From assembly GCA_050186825.1 (NCBI GenBank), contig JBFWYD010000051.1, positions 16,910-80,909 of the forward strand: a stretch of 64,000 nt of DNA, given 5' to 3'. Source of the stretch: NORP233 sp050186825 (GTDB lineage: Bacteria; Planctomycetota; J058). The position numbers were made by a program, and so were the translations under genes. The notes beneath the pieces were generated by a model that worked only from the letters and a program-made list of their open reading frames with translations, did not search any database and was not told the origin of the DNA. Below are positions 8,345-18,000 of the stretch, one piece after another. Every line of letters begins with the position of its first letter. Position 1 is the stretch's first letter.

Positions 8345-9309
8345 AAGCGCCAGGCGAAGCCGAAGTCGCAGCCCGTGCTGGTCGCCGACGCCCGACGCCA
8401 GCGGAAGTTGGGGCGCGGCTTGTGGCCGCCCCACAGGTCGTGGTGGTCCTCGATCTGGAGGCTCGTCAGCGTGAACGCCAGCCCGACCTCGACGCCGCCG
8501 CCGAGCGGGAGGCGGAAGCCGACCCGCAGGTCCGAGGCGTAGGCCGGGAAGCGCGCCGGCGAGATCAGGGCGGTCACGCTCTCGGCGAAGACCACCAGCG
8601 GCGGGAGCAGCTCGATCGCGATGTGGTAGCCGATCGAGGGGCCGAGCACGTCCTGCACGCGCCCGGCGGCCCGCTCCGCGCGCGTCGAGACGCGGATCCG
8701 GAACGAGACCCAGGTCGCGCCGGCCCCGAGCATGAAGCGCACGCGCTGGTTGTCGCGGATCACGTAGCGGATGAAGACCTCACCCAGCCAGGTGTCGAGC
8801 TCGGTGCGCGCCGCGAGCGGGCGCAGGTAGCGCCCGTCCAGGCTGACCCCGGTGTGGTGCAGCCGCCGGCGCGAGCCCTCGAGCCCGAGCTGGGCCAGCT
8901 GCCCGCCGATCAGCCAGTTGCGGTGGAAGCGCAGGTCCCACACGGCGCGCCAGCCGAGGGCCGGCGTGCGCGGGAGGTGCGCGTCGCGATGCAGGTCGAT
9001 GGTGTGCGAACCGTATTCCGGCCCGATCTTGGTCCGCGCGAACACGAAGGCCGAGCAGCGGCCCCAGAGCTCCAGGCGCACGCGCGGGAGCTCGATCGGC
9101 TCGGGGTCGGCCGCGGTCCAGCGCTCGTCCTCGTCCACGTCCAGGGCGTCGGTGGCCGACGCCCCGTCTCTCGACGGCGCGTCCTCCGCCCGCGCGGCGG
9201 CGCAGGTCGTGGCGAGCAGCAGCACGCAGCCCCAGAGCGCGCGTGGCACGAAGACGGGCCTCCCGGCGGCGCGCCGCCGACCCCGCGACGCGAAGGTCGA
9301 TCCTCGCAT
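8341..9309 (-). CDS. Predicted outer-membrane beta-barrel protein, 322 aa
   Basis: The ATG at 9307-9309 gives a basic N-terminus followed by ALWGCVLLLATTCAAARAED, a signal peptide with an AxA cleavage site; a GTG at 9247-9249 just before ALWG is an alternative start. The mature protein shows alternating hydrophobic/aromatic strands (LPRVRLELWGRCSAFVFA, AVWDLRFHRNWLIGGQLA, GEVFIRYVIRDNQRVRFMLG) and ends in an aromatic residue (FGFAWRF), the usual outer-membrane insertion signal. This suggests a 10-14-strand barrel. It ends 35 bp before ruvA on the same strand. I cannot name a family. Confidence 0.72.
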   Translation of the reverse strand: MRGSTFASRGRRRAAGRPVFVPRALWGCVLLLATTCAAARAEDAPSRDGASATDALDVDEDERWTAADPEPIELPRVRLELWGRCSAFVFARTKIGPEYGSHTIDLHRDAHLPRTPALGWRAVWDLRFHRNWLIGGQLAQLGLEGSRRRLHHTGVSLDGRYLRPLAARTELDTWLGEVFIRYVIRDNQRVRFMLGAGATWVSFRIRVSTRAERAAGRVQDVLGPSIGYHIAIELLPPLVVFAESVTALISPARFPAYASDLRVGFRLPLGGGVEVGLAFTLTSLQIEDHHDLWGGHKPRPNFRWRRASATSTGCDFGFAWRF

Positions 9310-9363
9310 GGAGCCCTGGCAGCCAGCGGCGGAAGGGCCTGAACCCGCGCGGGGCCCCGCGCG

Positions 9364-9392
9364 TTGACCTGGCGCGGGCCGAGCGCTAGCTT
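9364..9392 (+). promoter_or_regulatory. Sigma-70-like promoter of the PDZ protein gene
   Basis: TTGACC (9364-9369), a 17-nt spacer and TAGCTT (9387-9392) form the best sigma-70-type promoter in the window. It precedes the ATG at 9437 by about 45 bp, leaving a short leader with AGAGG ahead of the start. Confidence 0.65.
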
Positions 9393-9436
9393 CGTCACCC
9401 CCGGAGCCCCCGGAGGGCCACCCGCAGAGGTCTCCC

Positions 9437-10171
9437 ATGCGCGTCGACCTGCTCGAGAAGCTGGTGACGGCCCTGGTCGTGCTGACCGTGCTCACGGTCG
9501 GCGGCGGCGTGGCCGCGCTCACGATGGCCTTCCCCGGCGGCCTGCGCAGCGGCGTGCCCGACGTGGCGGTCCGCAGCGACCTCGCGACCTCGGACTGGCG
9601 CGAGAAGTGGCTGAACGCCAAGGACCCGACCCGGGTCCAGGTCACCGTCATCCCCGACGCCCCCAACCGGCCGACCGCCCCGGGCCAGCCCGCCGCCGCC
9701 CCGCAGACCCCGGAGGCCAAGAAGGAGGAGGCGATCCAGAAGAGCAAGGACTACTTCGCGAGCAACCAGCCGCTCGCGCCCGACGACCGTGTGTTCCAGG
9801 AGGTCCCCTGGCTGAAGAAGGTCCCGGGCGTGGCCTACCGGCGCCCGCGGCGGGTCAGCCAGTTCGTCTACCAGAAGTTCCAGTCCTTCAACGACACCTG
9901 GAACGCGGCCCAGGCGGGCGGCGGCGAGTTCACCGAGACCGCGGACAAGCAGACGGCCTACAAGATCAACTGGGTCGACCCGCGCAGCGAGCTCGCGACC
10001 ATGGTCGGCCTGCAGCCCCAGGACAAGGTGATCGCGATCAACGGCCAGCCGATCGGCCAGAGCGTCGAGGCGGGCCGGGCGATGTACGAGCAGCTCAAGG
10101 GGCAGAAGAAGTTCGCCGTGATGATCGAGCGGAACGGGCGGCGGATGGTGCTCCCCTTCTACGTGCCCTGA
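9437..10171 (+). CDS. Single-pass membrane protein with C-terminal PDZ domain (GspC-like)
   Basis: The 244-aa protein has the layout of the type II secretion protein GspC: a short cytoplasmic N-terminus, one transmembrane helix (LVTALVVLTVLTVGGGVAAL, residues ~9-28), a periplasmic linker rich in Pro/Ala/Gln, and a C-terminal PDZ domain (residues ~165-240, with MVGLQPQDKVIAINGQPI and VMIERNGRRMVLPF). GspC links the inner-membrane platform to the secretin in type II secretion. No other gsp gene is nearby, so this is an orphan or part of a scattered system. Other PDZ-anchored membrane proteins remain possible. It has its own promoter at 9364-9392. Confidence 0.7.
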   Translation: MRVDLLEKLVTALVVLTVLTVGGGVAALTMAFPGGLRSGVPDVAVRSDLATSDWREKWLNAKDPTRVQVTVIPDAPNRPTAPGQPAAAPQTPEAKKEEAIQKSKDYFASNQPLAPDDRVFQEVPWLKKVPGVAYRRPRRVSQFVYQKFQSFNDTWNAAQAGGGEFTETADKQTAYKINWVDPRSELATMVGLQPQDKVIAINGQPIGQSVEAGRAMYEQLKGQKKFAVMIERNGRRMVLPFYVP

Positions 10172-10449
10172 GCCGAGCTGCGGATGCCGAGCGGTCACGC
10201 GAGCGCGGGAGTGTGGGGCGAGAGCGCCAGGGAGTGACCGCTCGCGGGAGCGCGCGCAGCGCGCGAGCCATTGCCCGAAGGAGCGGACGCGAGTTCAGCG
10301 GGGCTCGAACACCTCGACCTCCTTGCTCCGCTCCATAGGCGGAGGGCGGATCGCTCCGAGGAAGCGGGGCTGCGGCCGCGGGGTGGTGGCGAGTCCACGG
10401 ACCTCCGCGCTCACACCGAGCTCTGCCTGGCCCTGGTCGGGCTGAGAGC
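10172..10449. other. Convergent intergenic region with a long inverted repeat
   Basis: This 278-bp stretch separates the convergent PDZ and FAD-oxidoreductase genes. CGAGCGGTCAC (10188-10198) and GTGACCGCTCG (10234-10244) form a perfect 11-bp inverted repeat with a 35-nt loop, possibly a termination structure, although no T-run follows. Short palindromic GCGC runs lie at 10250-10270. I see no gene here. Confidence 0.5.
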
Positions 10450-12126
10450 CTAGACGCGCGCCAGCTGGCCGCGCGCCAGCTCGCCGCGCGCCAGCCGGGC
10501 CAGCAGCTCCTCGTCGGTGGGCGAGCTCGCGTGCGAGAAGAAGCGGTCGCCGGTCAGGTCCATGTAGAGGCTCATCCCGGTGCCGATCGTCCCGTTCACG
10601 CCCGCGTAGCCGCTCGAGGCGTTGCACCACCACAGGTTCTCGAAGGGCGTCTCGGCCTTGAGCCGGGAGAGCCCGAGCTGGGCCGGCGTGAGGTAGGAGC
10701 CGTAGGCGTTGCCGCGCGGGGCCCAGCAGAAGTCCGAATGGGTGACGGGCGTGCCCACGACCTTGACCTTGATGTGCTCGCGCAGGTTCGGGATGTGGTG
10801 CTCGCTGACCAGGTCGAGCAGGCGCTCCGCCACGGCCCGCTTGGCGCGGGCGTAGTGGCCGTAGCCCTCGTCCTTGAGCCCGCGGAAGGCGTCGTAGCTG
10901 GCCAGCGTGAGCAGCTCCAGGATCTGCCCCCCGGGGGGCGCCACGCCGGGCGCCTCGGTGTGGAGGGTCGGCGTGGACATGAACACCCAGGGCCGGTCCC
11001 AGCGCTGGTCCTCGAGGGACTCCGCGAAGATCCGGTTCATGTCCCACTGGAAGAGCTGCCAGATGTTGAAGTTCCCGAACCCGTGGTCGCGCAGGTCGAG
11101 CCCCTCGAGGCCGAGGTAGAGGATCACGCCCGAGGGCGAGTAGGAGTAGTCGAGCTGGCGCAGGGTGCTGCGCGGGAAGGCCTCGCGCCCGATCAGGTGG
11201 CTGGCCCGCTGCGGGTCCATGTTGCAGATGAAGCGGTCCGCGCGGAACTCGCGCCCGTCGCGGGTCAAGACCCGGGCGATCCGCCGGCCCTCCCGCTCGA
11301 ACGCGGTCACCTCGGACTCGTAGAAGACGTCGCAGCCCTCGTGGTCCGCGATGAACTCGGCCAGCCCCTCGGTCAGGTGCTTGAAGTGGTGGGTGGGGTA
11401 GTAGGCCCCGGTGTTGTAGCCGCCGAACAGGGCCGCATACGCGAAGATCGAGAGGTCCTCGGGCGGGGCCATGAAGTCGCCGGCGTTGGCGATCAGCGTG
11501 GCCTGGGCCTCGATCGAGAGCCCGCAGGCGTCGAAGACCTGCTGGAGCGTCCTGGTCCGGTAGCGGAGCAGGGTCGGGAAGTGCAGCGCCTGGGTCAGGA
11601 GCTGCCACCAGCCGATCTTGCCCTCGGGCAGGGCGCGCATCTCGCGCCGGATGTCCTCGAGCACGCGGCAGAAGCGGCGGACCGGCTCGCGCTGGCCGGG
11701 GTAGGCGGCGTCGACGTTCTCGGCCAGGCGCTCGAAGCCGTAGGGGATCCGCACCCGCTGGCCGTCGGGCAGGATCATGTGGTCGTAGCCGTCGGGGTCC
11801 AGCAACTCCCAGGTGATCTCGCGCTCGAGCCCCAGCTTGCGCAGGAACTCGTAGACCGGGGTCCCCGGCGCGCAGCCCCAGACGTAGTGGACCTGGGCGC
11901 AGAACTCGTAGCCGCCCATGGCGAAGGTGTGCGCGAAGCCGCCCGGCCGATCGTGGGCCTCGAGCAGGCACACCCGCTGGCCGGCGTGGGCGAGCAGGCT
12001 GCCCACGCTCAGGGCGGACATGCCCGAGCCCACGATCACCACGTCGTAGCGGTGGCGGGGGTCGTAGCGCTCTTCCTGACGACGACGGACCTCGGGGCTC
12101 AGGGCCCCCGTGCTCTTGCGCTTCAT
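10450..12126 (-). CDS. FAD-dependent oxidoreductase, carotenoid isomerase/desaturase-like
   Basis: The 558-aa protein begins with a Rossmann FAD-binding motif, YDVVIVGSGMSALSVGSLLA, then LLEAHDRPGGFAHTF (residues ~27-70), the signature of the phytoene desaturase/CrtISO/retinol saturase superfamily. Length fits. The interior keeps CrtI-like elements (GGYNTGAYYPTHHFKHLTEG; FICNMDPQRASHLIG) and the C-terminus a second FAD contact (NLWWCNASSGYAGVNGTIG). Members isomerise, desaturate or saturate polyene chains such as carotenoids or retinoids. No other carotenoid gene is adjacent. The C-terminus has a small repeated tail (LARGELARGQLARV). The start is the ATG at 12124-12126. Confidence 0.85.
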   Translation of the reverse strand: MKRKSTGALSPEVRRRQEERYDPRHRYDVVIVGSGMSALSVGSLLAHAGQRVCLLEAHDRPGGFAHTFAMGGYEFCAQVHYVWGCAPGTPVYEFLRKLGLEREITWELLDPDGYDHMILPDGQRVRIPYGFERLAENVDAAYPGQREPVRRFCRVLEDIRREMRALPEGKIGWWQLLTQALHFPTLLRYRTRTLQQVFDACGLSIEAQATLIANAGDFMAPPEDLSIFAYAALFGGYNTGAYYPTHHFKHLTEGLAEFIADHEGCDVFYESEVTAFEREGRRIARVLTRDGREFRADRFICNMDPQRASHLIGREAFPRSTLRQLDYSYSPSGVILYLGLEGLDLRDHGFGNFNIWQLFQWDMNRIFAESLEDQRWDRPWVFMSTPTLHTEAPGVAPPGGQILELLTLASYDAFRGLKDEGYGHYARAKRAVAERLLDLVSEHHIPNLREHIKVKVVGTPVTHSDFCWAPRGNAYGSYLTPAQLGLSRLKAETPFENLWWCNASSGYAGVNGTIGTGMSLYMDLTGDRFFSHASSPTDEELLARLARGELARGQLARV

Positions 12127-12201
12127 GGCCCGTAGCCGAGCACCGCGTGTGCCCGGCGCAGGGTCAACGACGGTCGCGCGCGCGACACGCCGCTGAGACG
12201 C

Positions 12202-12552
12202 TCAGGGGCGCCAGCGGCGGCCCCAGGAGCGCGGCACGTGGCGAGGCGAGTGGACGTGCACGTCCCAGTGGGTGTAGGGCGCGCGCCCGCGGTAGCCGAC
12301 GCGCACGCGCGGCGCGCCGACCCGGATCGAGAGCCAGGCCGGCCGGTCCTGCACGACCACCCAGGCCACGCCGTCCCAGTAGCACCAGCCGTAGGTCGGG
12401 CTCATGTAGACGTCGTAGTCCGGATAGAAGTACCAGTCGCCGCCGTGGACCTCGACCACGGGGGGCGGCGCGCCCACCTGCACGTGGCAGCCCCACGCCG
12501 CCGCGGCGCTCGCGGTCACCACCATGAGCCTCAGGAGCTCGCGGCGTCGCAC
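12202..12552 (-). CDS. Small aromatic-rich lipoprotein, 116 aa
   Basis: The GTG at 12550-12552 is chosen because AGGAGGAG stands just upstream and because it opens a signal sequence: RRRELLRLMVVTASAAAAWG followed by Cys, a lipobox (AAWGC). The mature part is short and rich in Tyr and Trp (GGDWYFYPDYDVYMSPTYGW), then basic with His/Arg (APYTHWDVHVHSP). Proteins of this look are common lipoproteins of unknown role in delta-proteobacteria. It would be outer-membrane anchored. It stands alone, divergent from the HtrA-like gene. Confidence 0.65.
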   Translation of the reverse strand: MRRRELLRLMVVTASAAAAWGCHVQVGAPPPVVEVHGGDWYFYPDYDVYMSPTYGWCYWDGVAWVVVQDRPAWLSIRVGAPRVRVGYRGRAPYTHWDVHVHSPRHVPRSWGRRWRP

Positions 12553-12903
12553 AGCACTCCTCCTCGCGTCGCTGGACGCTCGTCGACGGGGAGCAACTGG
12601 GGCCCCAGGCCTCGAGGCGAGCGAACTCCAGCCGAGGGGTTCGCCTCGCCGGCGCGCGCCGCCCGCGCCGGCGCGCGCGCGTGACACCCGCGCCGCACGC
12701 CCGAGACAGTCGCGGCGCGAGTGAGTCGGTGTCCCACGGCGGAGGCGCGCGCTCCCGCCCGCCGATCGCGAGCGAGCGCGCGGCCGGGGTCCTTGCGCCC
12801 TGGACTAAGCCGGCGCGGCGACCCCTCCCCGGCGGGCCTCGAGGGGGCCCCCTCCTTGCGCCGGCGCCTCGACCCCAACAGGCCCAGCGGGCCGGAGGTC
12901 GTC
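12553..12903. other. Divergent intergenic region, 351 bp
   Basis: The region lies between the small lipoprotein gene (minus) and the HtrA-like gene (plus). It holds the AGGAGGAG ribosome site of the former and GGAGG (12893-12898) of the latter. GAGGGGGCCCCCTC (12841-12854) is a perfect 14-bp palindrome about 50 bp before the HtrA-like start and could be an operator. GGACTAAGCC near 12800 is a weak -10 candidate. I see no gene. Confidence 0.5.
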
Positions 12904-14337
12904 ATGCGTTCCCTCTCCCTCGCCTCCTTCCTCGTCCTCGCCCTCGCGGCGCCCTCCCTGGCGCAGGAGCGCCCGGCGGACGCCGCCCGGGAGCTCAGCC
13001 ACGCGCTCGAGGCGCTGGCCGAGCGCAGCTCGCGCTCCCTCGTCGAGCTCGAGGTCAGCCCGCCGCCGAACCTGGGCTGGGCCCGGCGCGGGATGCGCGA
13101 GCTCCGCCAGCTGCTCGAGGAGCACCTCCCGCCCCTCGACCCCGAGCAAGACCTCGGGCTCGTGAACGCGGCCGGCGGCAAGGCCCTGGGCTTCGTGGTC
13201 GCGCGTGACGGCTGGATCCTGGCCAACCACCACATGGTGGGGGCCGCCCAGCGGATCACGGCGCGCCTCCCCGACGGCCGGACCCTGGTGGCCAAGCTGA
13301 TCGGCAGCGACCCCCAGAGCGACGTGGCCCTGATCCGCGTCCCGGCGACCGACCTGACCCCCTTCGCCTACGGGGACACCAAGCAGCTCAAGCTCGGCCA
13401 GCTCGTGCTCGGCGTCGGCGCCGGCGGCCGCGGGATGCCCGTCTACGGCCTGGGCGTGATCGGCCGGCGCGCGCCGCTGGACGCGCGAGGCACCGGCTAC
13501 GACGACTGCCTGATCTCCGACGCCTTCGCGCCCGGCGCCTGCCACGGGGTGCTGCTCGACCTCGACGGCGCGCTGCTCGGGTTGGCCTCGCGCACCAAGG
13601 CCCGGCCCGGTCCCTGCTGCCCGGTGATCCCGGCCGAGACCGTCCAGCGCATCGCGGCCCGCCTGATGCGCGGCGAGGAGCAGCGGAAGGGCTTCCTGGG
13701 GGTCCAGGTCCAGGAGCTCACCCCCGCCATGGCCGAGGCCCTGAACCTCCAGGGCAAGCAGGGCGCGCTGGTCCGCGAGGTCACGCCCGGCTCGCCGGCC
13801 GAGCAGGCCGGGATCCAGGTCGGCGACCTGATCGTCGAGCTCGACGGCTACCGAGGCGAGCGCGGGATCGCCTGGCTGAGCGAGAAGGTCGAGGACACCA
13901 AGCCCGGCACCGAGTGCGCGGCGCGGGTGATCCGCGATGGCAAGGAGGTGAAGCTCCAGGTGAAGATCGGCGAGCGCCCCGCGCGGATCCCGACCCTCGC
14001 CCAGGGAGAGCGGGCCAAGGGCGAGCCAGGCGCCCTCCCGGACCTCGGCTTCGAGGCGGGCGCGCTCGACGAGGCCACGGCCAAGCGCTACGGCTACGAG
14101 CCCGGGACCAAGGGCGTGGTCGTGACCAAGGTCACCCCCGATGGCCCCGCGGCCGCGGCCGGGATCGAGGCAGGCTTCCTCATCCTGCGCGTCAACCAGC
14201 GCAAGGTGGAGACGCTCGAGGAGCTCCACGACGCCCTGGCCGAGGCCCGCAAGCACGGCAAGGTCGCCCTGCTCGCCCGCGGCCCGCACGGCGTGAGCTA
14301 CTTCGCGCTCGAGGCCGAGAAGGCGACCGGCTCCTAG
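12904..14337 (+). CDS. HtrA/DegP-like periplasmic protein with Ser-to-Cys active-site change, two PDZ domains
   Basis: The 477-aa protein starts at ATG 12904 (GGAGG upstream) with a signal peptide MRSLSLASFLVLALAAPSLA. Residues ~95-250 align with the trypsin-like domain of DegP: the His motif is GWILANHHMVGAAQ and the Asp motif GSDPQSDVALIRV. Where DegP has GNSGGAL, this protein has GACHGVL, so the nucleophile Ser is Cys and the next Gly, in the oxyanion loop, is His. Two PDZ domains follow (GFLGVQVQELTPAMAEALNL onwards; then GTKGVVVTKVTPDGPAAAAG onwards). It may be a non-proteolytic chaperone or scaffold, or an unusual Cys protease. It is monocistronic and ends at the hairpin at 14355-14385. 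Confidence 0.88.
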   Translation: MRSLSLASFLVLALAAPSLAQERPADAARELSHALEALAERSSRSLVELEVSPPPNLGWARRGMRELRQLLEEHLPPLDPEQDLGLVNAAGGKALGFVVARDGWILANHHMVGAAQRITARLPDGRTLVAKLIGSDPQSDVALIRVPATDLTPFAYGDTKQLKLGQLVLGVGAGGRGMPVYGLGVIGRRAPLDARGTGYDDCLISDAFAPGACHGVLLDLDGALLGLASRTKARPGPCCPVIPAETVQRIAARLMRGEEQRKGFLGVQVQELTPAMAEALNLQGKQGALVREVTPGSPAEQAGIQVGDLIVELDGYRGERGIAWLSEKVEDTKPGTECAARVIRDGKEVKLQVKIGERPARIPTLAQGERAKGEPGALPDLGFEAGALDEATAKRYGYEPGTKGVVVTKVTPDGPAAAAGIEAGFLILRVNQRKVETLEELHDALAEARKHGKVALLARGPHGVSYFALEAEKATGS

Positions 14338-14354
14338 GCGGCTCGAACTCCTGC

Positions 14355-14385
14355 GGCCCTGCGCCCCGAGTCGGGGCGCAAGGCC
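14355..14385. terminator. Bidirectional hairpin between convergent genes
   Basis: TGCGCCCCGA-G-TCGGGGCGCA (14360-14380) is a perfect inverted repeat, extended outside by GGCC/GGCC pairs. It sits exactly between the stops of the convergent HtrA-like and membrane-anchored genes. There is no T-run, but position and stability fit a bidirectional terminator. Confidence 0.65.
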
Positions 14386-14392
14386 GAAGGTC

Positions 14393-15043
14393 CTACCCGC
14401 GCCGGTGCATCTGGGCGTAGGCCGCGACCGCGTCCGGGTGCAGGTCGCGCACGGGCTGCGCAGGCTGACCAGCCCAGCTCGGGTCCGGCTGCACCTGGCC
14501 CTGGTGCAGCTTCCAGGCCTGCAGGTCGAGTTGGTAATCGACCTGGTAGAGATGCCCGAACTCCAGGGTGCCGACCTTCGCGGTCTGGAAGCGCCGGGCC
14601 AGCTCCTGCTGGGCGGCGAGCCGGTCCAGGCGCTGGAGCTCACGCGAGAGGTCGTAGACCTCCACTGGCATCCAGGCCGGGCGCGCCGCGGCCTCCGCCG
14701 CCAAACGACGGCGCGCCTGCTCCAGCTGCTCGTAGGCCTGGCGCGCCTCGCTCTTCTCTCGCCACTCCTCCAGGCTCATGGTGACGGGCGGATAGCTGGG
14801 CATCACCTCGGGCGGCGGCGCCGGCGCAGGGGCGCCGGCCCGCGCCGCGAGAGGGGTGGCGGGCAGGCGACTCGCCGCCGGGCTCGGGGCCGGCGGCGGC
14901 GCTTGGAGCACCGCCACCGCGGGCGGCGCCTCCGCGTCCTCCGCCTCGTCCAGGAGCGACTTGCACAGCCAGCCCCCCACCAGCGCCACGGGCAGCGCCA
15001 GGGAGGCGTGGATGATCCACTTCCGCCTGCGGTCGATGCTCAC
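14393..15043 (-). CDS. Membrane-anchored hypothetical protein, 216 aa
   Basis: The GTG start at 15041-15043 has GGGAG just upstream. A basic N-terminus (MSIDRRRKW) leads into one hydrophobic helix (ASLALPVALVGGWL), leaving an exported Pro/Ala-rich linker and a helical domain with charged Arg/Glu heptads (SLEEWREKSEARQAYEQLEQ to about residue 150). The C-terminus is polar with Gln and His. It follows the giant lipoprotein gene by only 9 bp on the same strand, so the two are probably one operon; this small inner-membrane protein may assist the giant one, but that is inference. No known family recognised. Confidence 0.7.
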   Translation of the reverse strand: MSIDRRRKWIIHASLALPVALVGGWLCKSLLDEAEDAEAPPAVAVLQAPPPAPSPAASRLPATPLAARAGAPAPAPPPEVMPSYPPVTMSLEEWREKSEARQAYEQLEQARRRLAAEAAARPAWMPVEVYDLSRELQRLDRLAAQQELARRFQTAKVGTLEFGHLYQVDYQLDLQAWKLHQGQVQPDPSWAGQPAQPVRDLHPDAVAAYAQMHRRG

Positions 15044-15052
15044 GGCTCCCCC

Positions 15053-18000
15053 CTAGTTGACGGTGATCGAGCTGGGGAGGAGCAGGAAGGCCCCATCCGG
15101 CGCGTTCGGGTGGGCGAAGTCGAGGTTGTAGGTGCCCGCCGTGAACTGACCGGGGTTGACCGTCGCCACGATCGAGGTGGCGGTCACGGTCGCCGTGACC
15201 GTCACACCGTTGATCCGCACCACGCCGGCGTACTTGTGGAAGCCCGTGCCGCTGATCGTGACGGTGCCCCCCGCGGCGCCGTTGAAGTTGTTCCCCGTGA
15301 TGCTGGTCACGGTGAGCACCTCGGTCGCGCTCTGGGACACCGCGTACCCCGGCTGGATCGTCTGACCCTGGCTGGACGCGGCCACGAGCACCTTGCCCGA
15401 GTTGACCGCGATCTCGACGCCGCCCGAGCTACCGAGCAGGATCCCCGAGCCCTCGTAGCGAGCCTTCGTGGTCGTCCCCTCGTTGGCCAGCGCGGGAGAC
15501 CAGAACACCCCCCCATCGGTCGACTTGGCGACGCCCGCCTGGCTCGTCACGTAGAGCGTGCCGGGGAAGCCCGTGGTCCCGTCGTAGCCGAGCCGGGTTC
15601 CGCCCTGGAGGTTCGAGACCGCGGTCCAGCTCGCGCCGGCGTCGGCCGAGCGATAGAGCGTCCCGCCGCTCGAGAGCACGAGCACGACGTTCGTGTTGCC
15701 GGGGTGGATGAAGACGTCGAAGGCCCCGATCCCGTTGGGCAGCCCGTTGGCGCCCGTGCCCACCTCGGTCCACGAGGCGCCGCCGTCGGTGGTCTTGTGG
15801 ACGCCGCGGGGGCCGCTGAAGGGGAACAGGACCACGTAGAGGGTGTCCTGAGCGACGGGGTCGGGACGGAGCGCGAAGGCCGCCGCCGTCGCCGCCGTGG
15901 AGACCGGAGCCGTGGCGAGTGTGGTCCAGCTCCCGCCGCCGTTGACCGTGCGCAGGATCGGTCCCAGGTCGGAGCTCGCGTAGACCACGCCGCTCGGACC
16001 GTGAGCGATGTGATCGAGGTCCTTGTCGGCGGGCCCAGCGAGGCTGCCGACGTTGGCGGTGGTGGACTGGGTCCAGGTCACACCGGCGTTGGTGGTCTTC
16101 CAGACGCCGTAGGAGATCCCGCCGGGCTCCCCGCTGCCCTGGAAGCAGGCGTAGGCGGTGTTGCCGTTGCCGGGGTCGAGCGAGAGCTGGCGATCGGCGT
16201 AGAACTCGGTCGTGGGCAGGCCGCTGTTGCGCCGCACCCAGTTCTGACCGCCGTCGCTCGTGTACCAGATCCCCGACTTGGTGGCCGCGAAGAAGCCGCC
16301 GGGCACGCCCTGCTGGGCCTGGAGCGCGCTGATGCGCACGGCCTGCAGCCCGTTCACCGAGTAGGTCCAGGAGGCCGCGCTGTCCTTGCTGACGAAGGGC
16401 CCGATCGCGGTGGCGGCGTAGACGATGTCAGGTCCGCTGCCGCTGCCGATGGGCCCGCCTATCGCCAACCCGCCGGTCTCGACGTGCGGCCCGTCCAGAA
16501 CGCCCGTGCTCGGGTCGGTCAGCCCCGTGCTCATGCGGTTCCAGGTCGCCCCGCCGTCGGTCGTCTTGAACACGCCCTGGCTGCCCTGGCCCTTCTCCGC
16601 CACGTAGAGGGTCGATGCAGAGAGCGGCGACACCGCGAGGGCGTTCATGGAGCGGAAGGGCGGCGCCCGCAGGCCCGTGTTGACGGCAGCCCAGTTCGCG
16701 CCGCTGTCGATGCTCTTCTGGACGCCCAGGTCGTTGGCCCCGCAGACGTAGAGGGTGGCCCCGTTGGCGACCGCGTCCCTGATGTCCGTGAACCCGGCCG
16801 TGTTCGCCAACTGAGCCCAGGTCGTCCCGCCGTCGGTGCTCACGTAGAGCCCGGTGCCCGCCGGCCCGGCGTCCGGCGTCGAGTTGGAGGCGTAGATCGT
16901 GTTGGCGTTGCTCTGGTCAAAGGCCAGGGCCTTGACGCAGCCGCTCGCCGGATAGGGCGTGCCGCTGGTCACGTTCGCCCAGCTCGCCCCGCCATCGGTC
17001 GAGCGCCACACCCCGGTCCCCGCGCTCTCTCCGCCGGTGCCCGCGAACAGGATCTGCGCGTTGGTGGGGTTCACCAGCAGCTTCACCACGTTCTGCCCGG
17101 CGCTGCCGCGCGCCGTCCAGGTCGCGCCCGCATTGGTGGAGACGTAGGACTGACCTTGCGCCGTGGTGGCGTAGAGCGTGCCCGGCTGGGAGGCCGAGGC
17201 CGCGATGGACTTGAGGTCGAGCAGCCTCGTGCTCTCGAGCAGCGTCCAGGTGACGCCGCCGTCGATGGTCTTGCCCACCGGGCCGTCGTTGATCAGGTAG
17301 GCGACCAGCGAGTTTCCGGGATCGACCACGACTCGGCCCCACACCCCGCCGCCGAGCATGGGCGTCGTGGTCCCGTGGGTCGTCTGGTAGGCCGCCGTGA
17401 CGGTGAAGGCCCCCGGTAGGGTCTGCACGCCGAAGCCCGTCGTGACCTCCACGTCGTAGCTGCCCGGCGCCAGCCAGAAGGCCGAGCTCCCGACGGGGAG
17501 CGGCAGGTTGGCAGCGATGGCGTCGCTGGCGACCAGGGCCACGCCGGTCAGGCTGACCCCGCCGATCTTCACGCTCACGGGGGCCGTCAGGTTCAGCCCG
17601 GTGAGCTCGACCCGAACCGGAGCGTTGTTGCGCGGGTTCCGCCCGGAGCTCGCGCCCACCGAGGGGGAGATCGAGGTGACGCCCGTCCCCACCGCGTGCC
17701 CGCCGGCGATCGTGAGCGTCCCGTTGGGGGTCTGGATCGTGATGTTGTAGATCCCCGCGGGGAGGCCGTTGGGCGTGTTGAAGGTCAGGAGCGTGGGCGT
17801 GATCGCCAGGCTGGTGACCGGCACGCCGTTCACGAACACCTGGGTCTGGGAGCTGAAGCCGCTGCCGGTGATCGACATGGCGATCCCGAAGCCGTCAGCG
17901 GTGGGATCGACGTAGGTGCTCGGCGTCCCGCTGACCAGCGACGGCAGGTTCAATCCGCCGTTGTTGGTCCGCCACACCCCGAAGGGGTTGAAGGGCCCGA

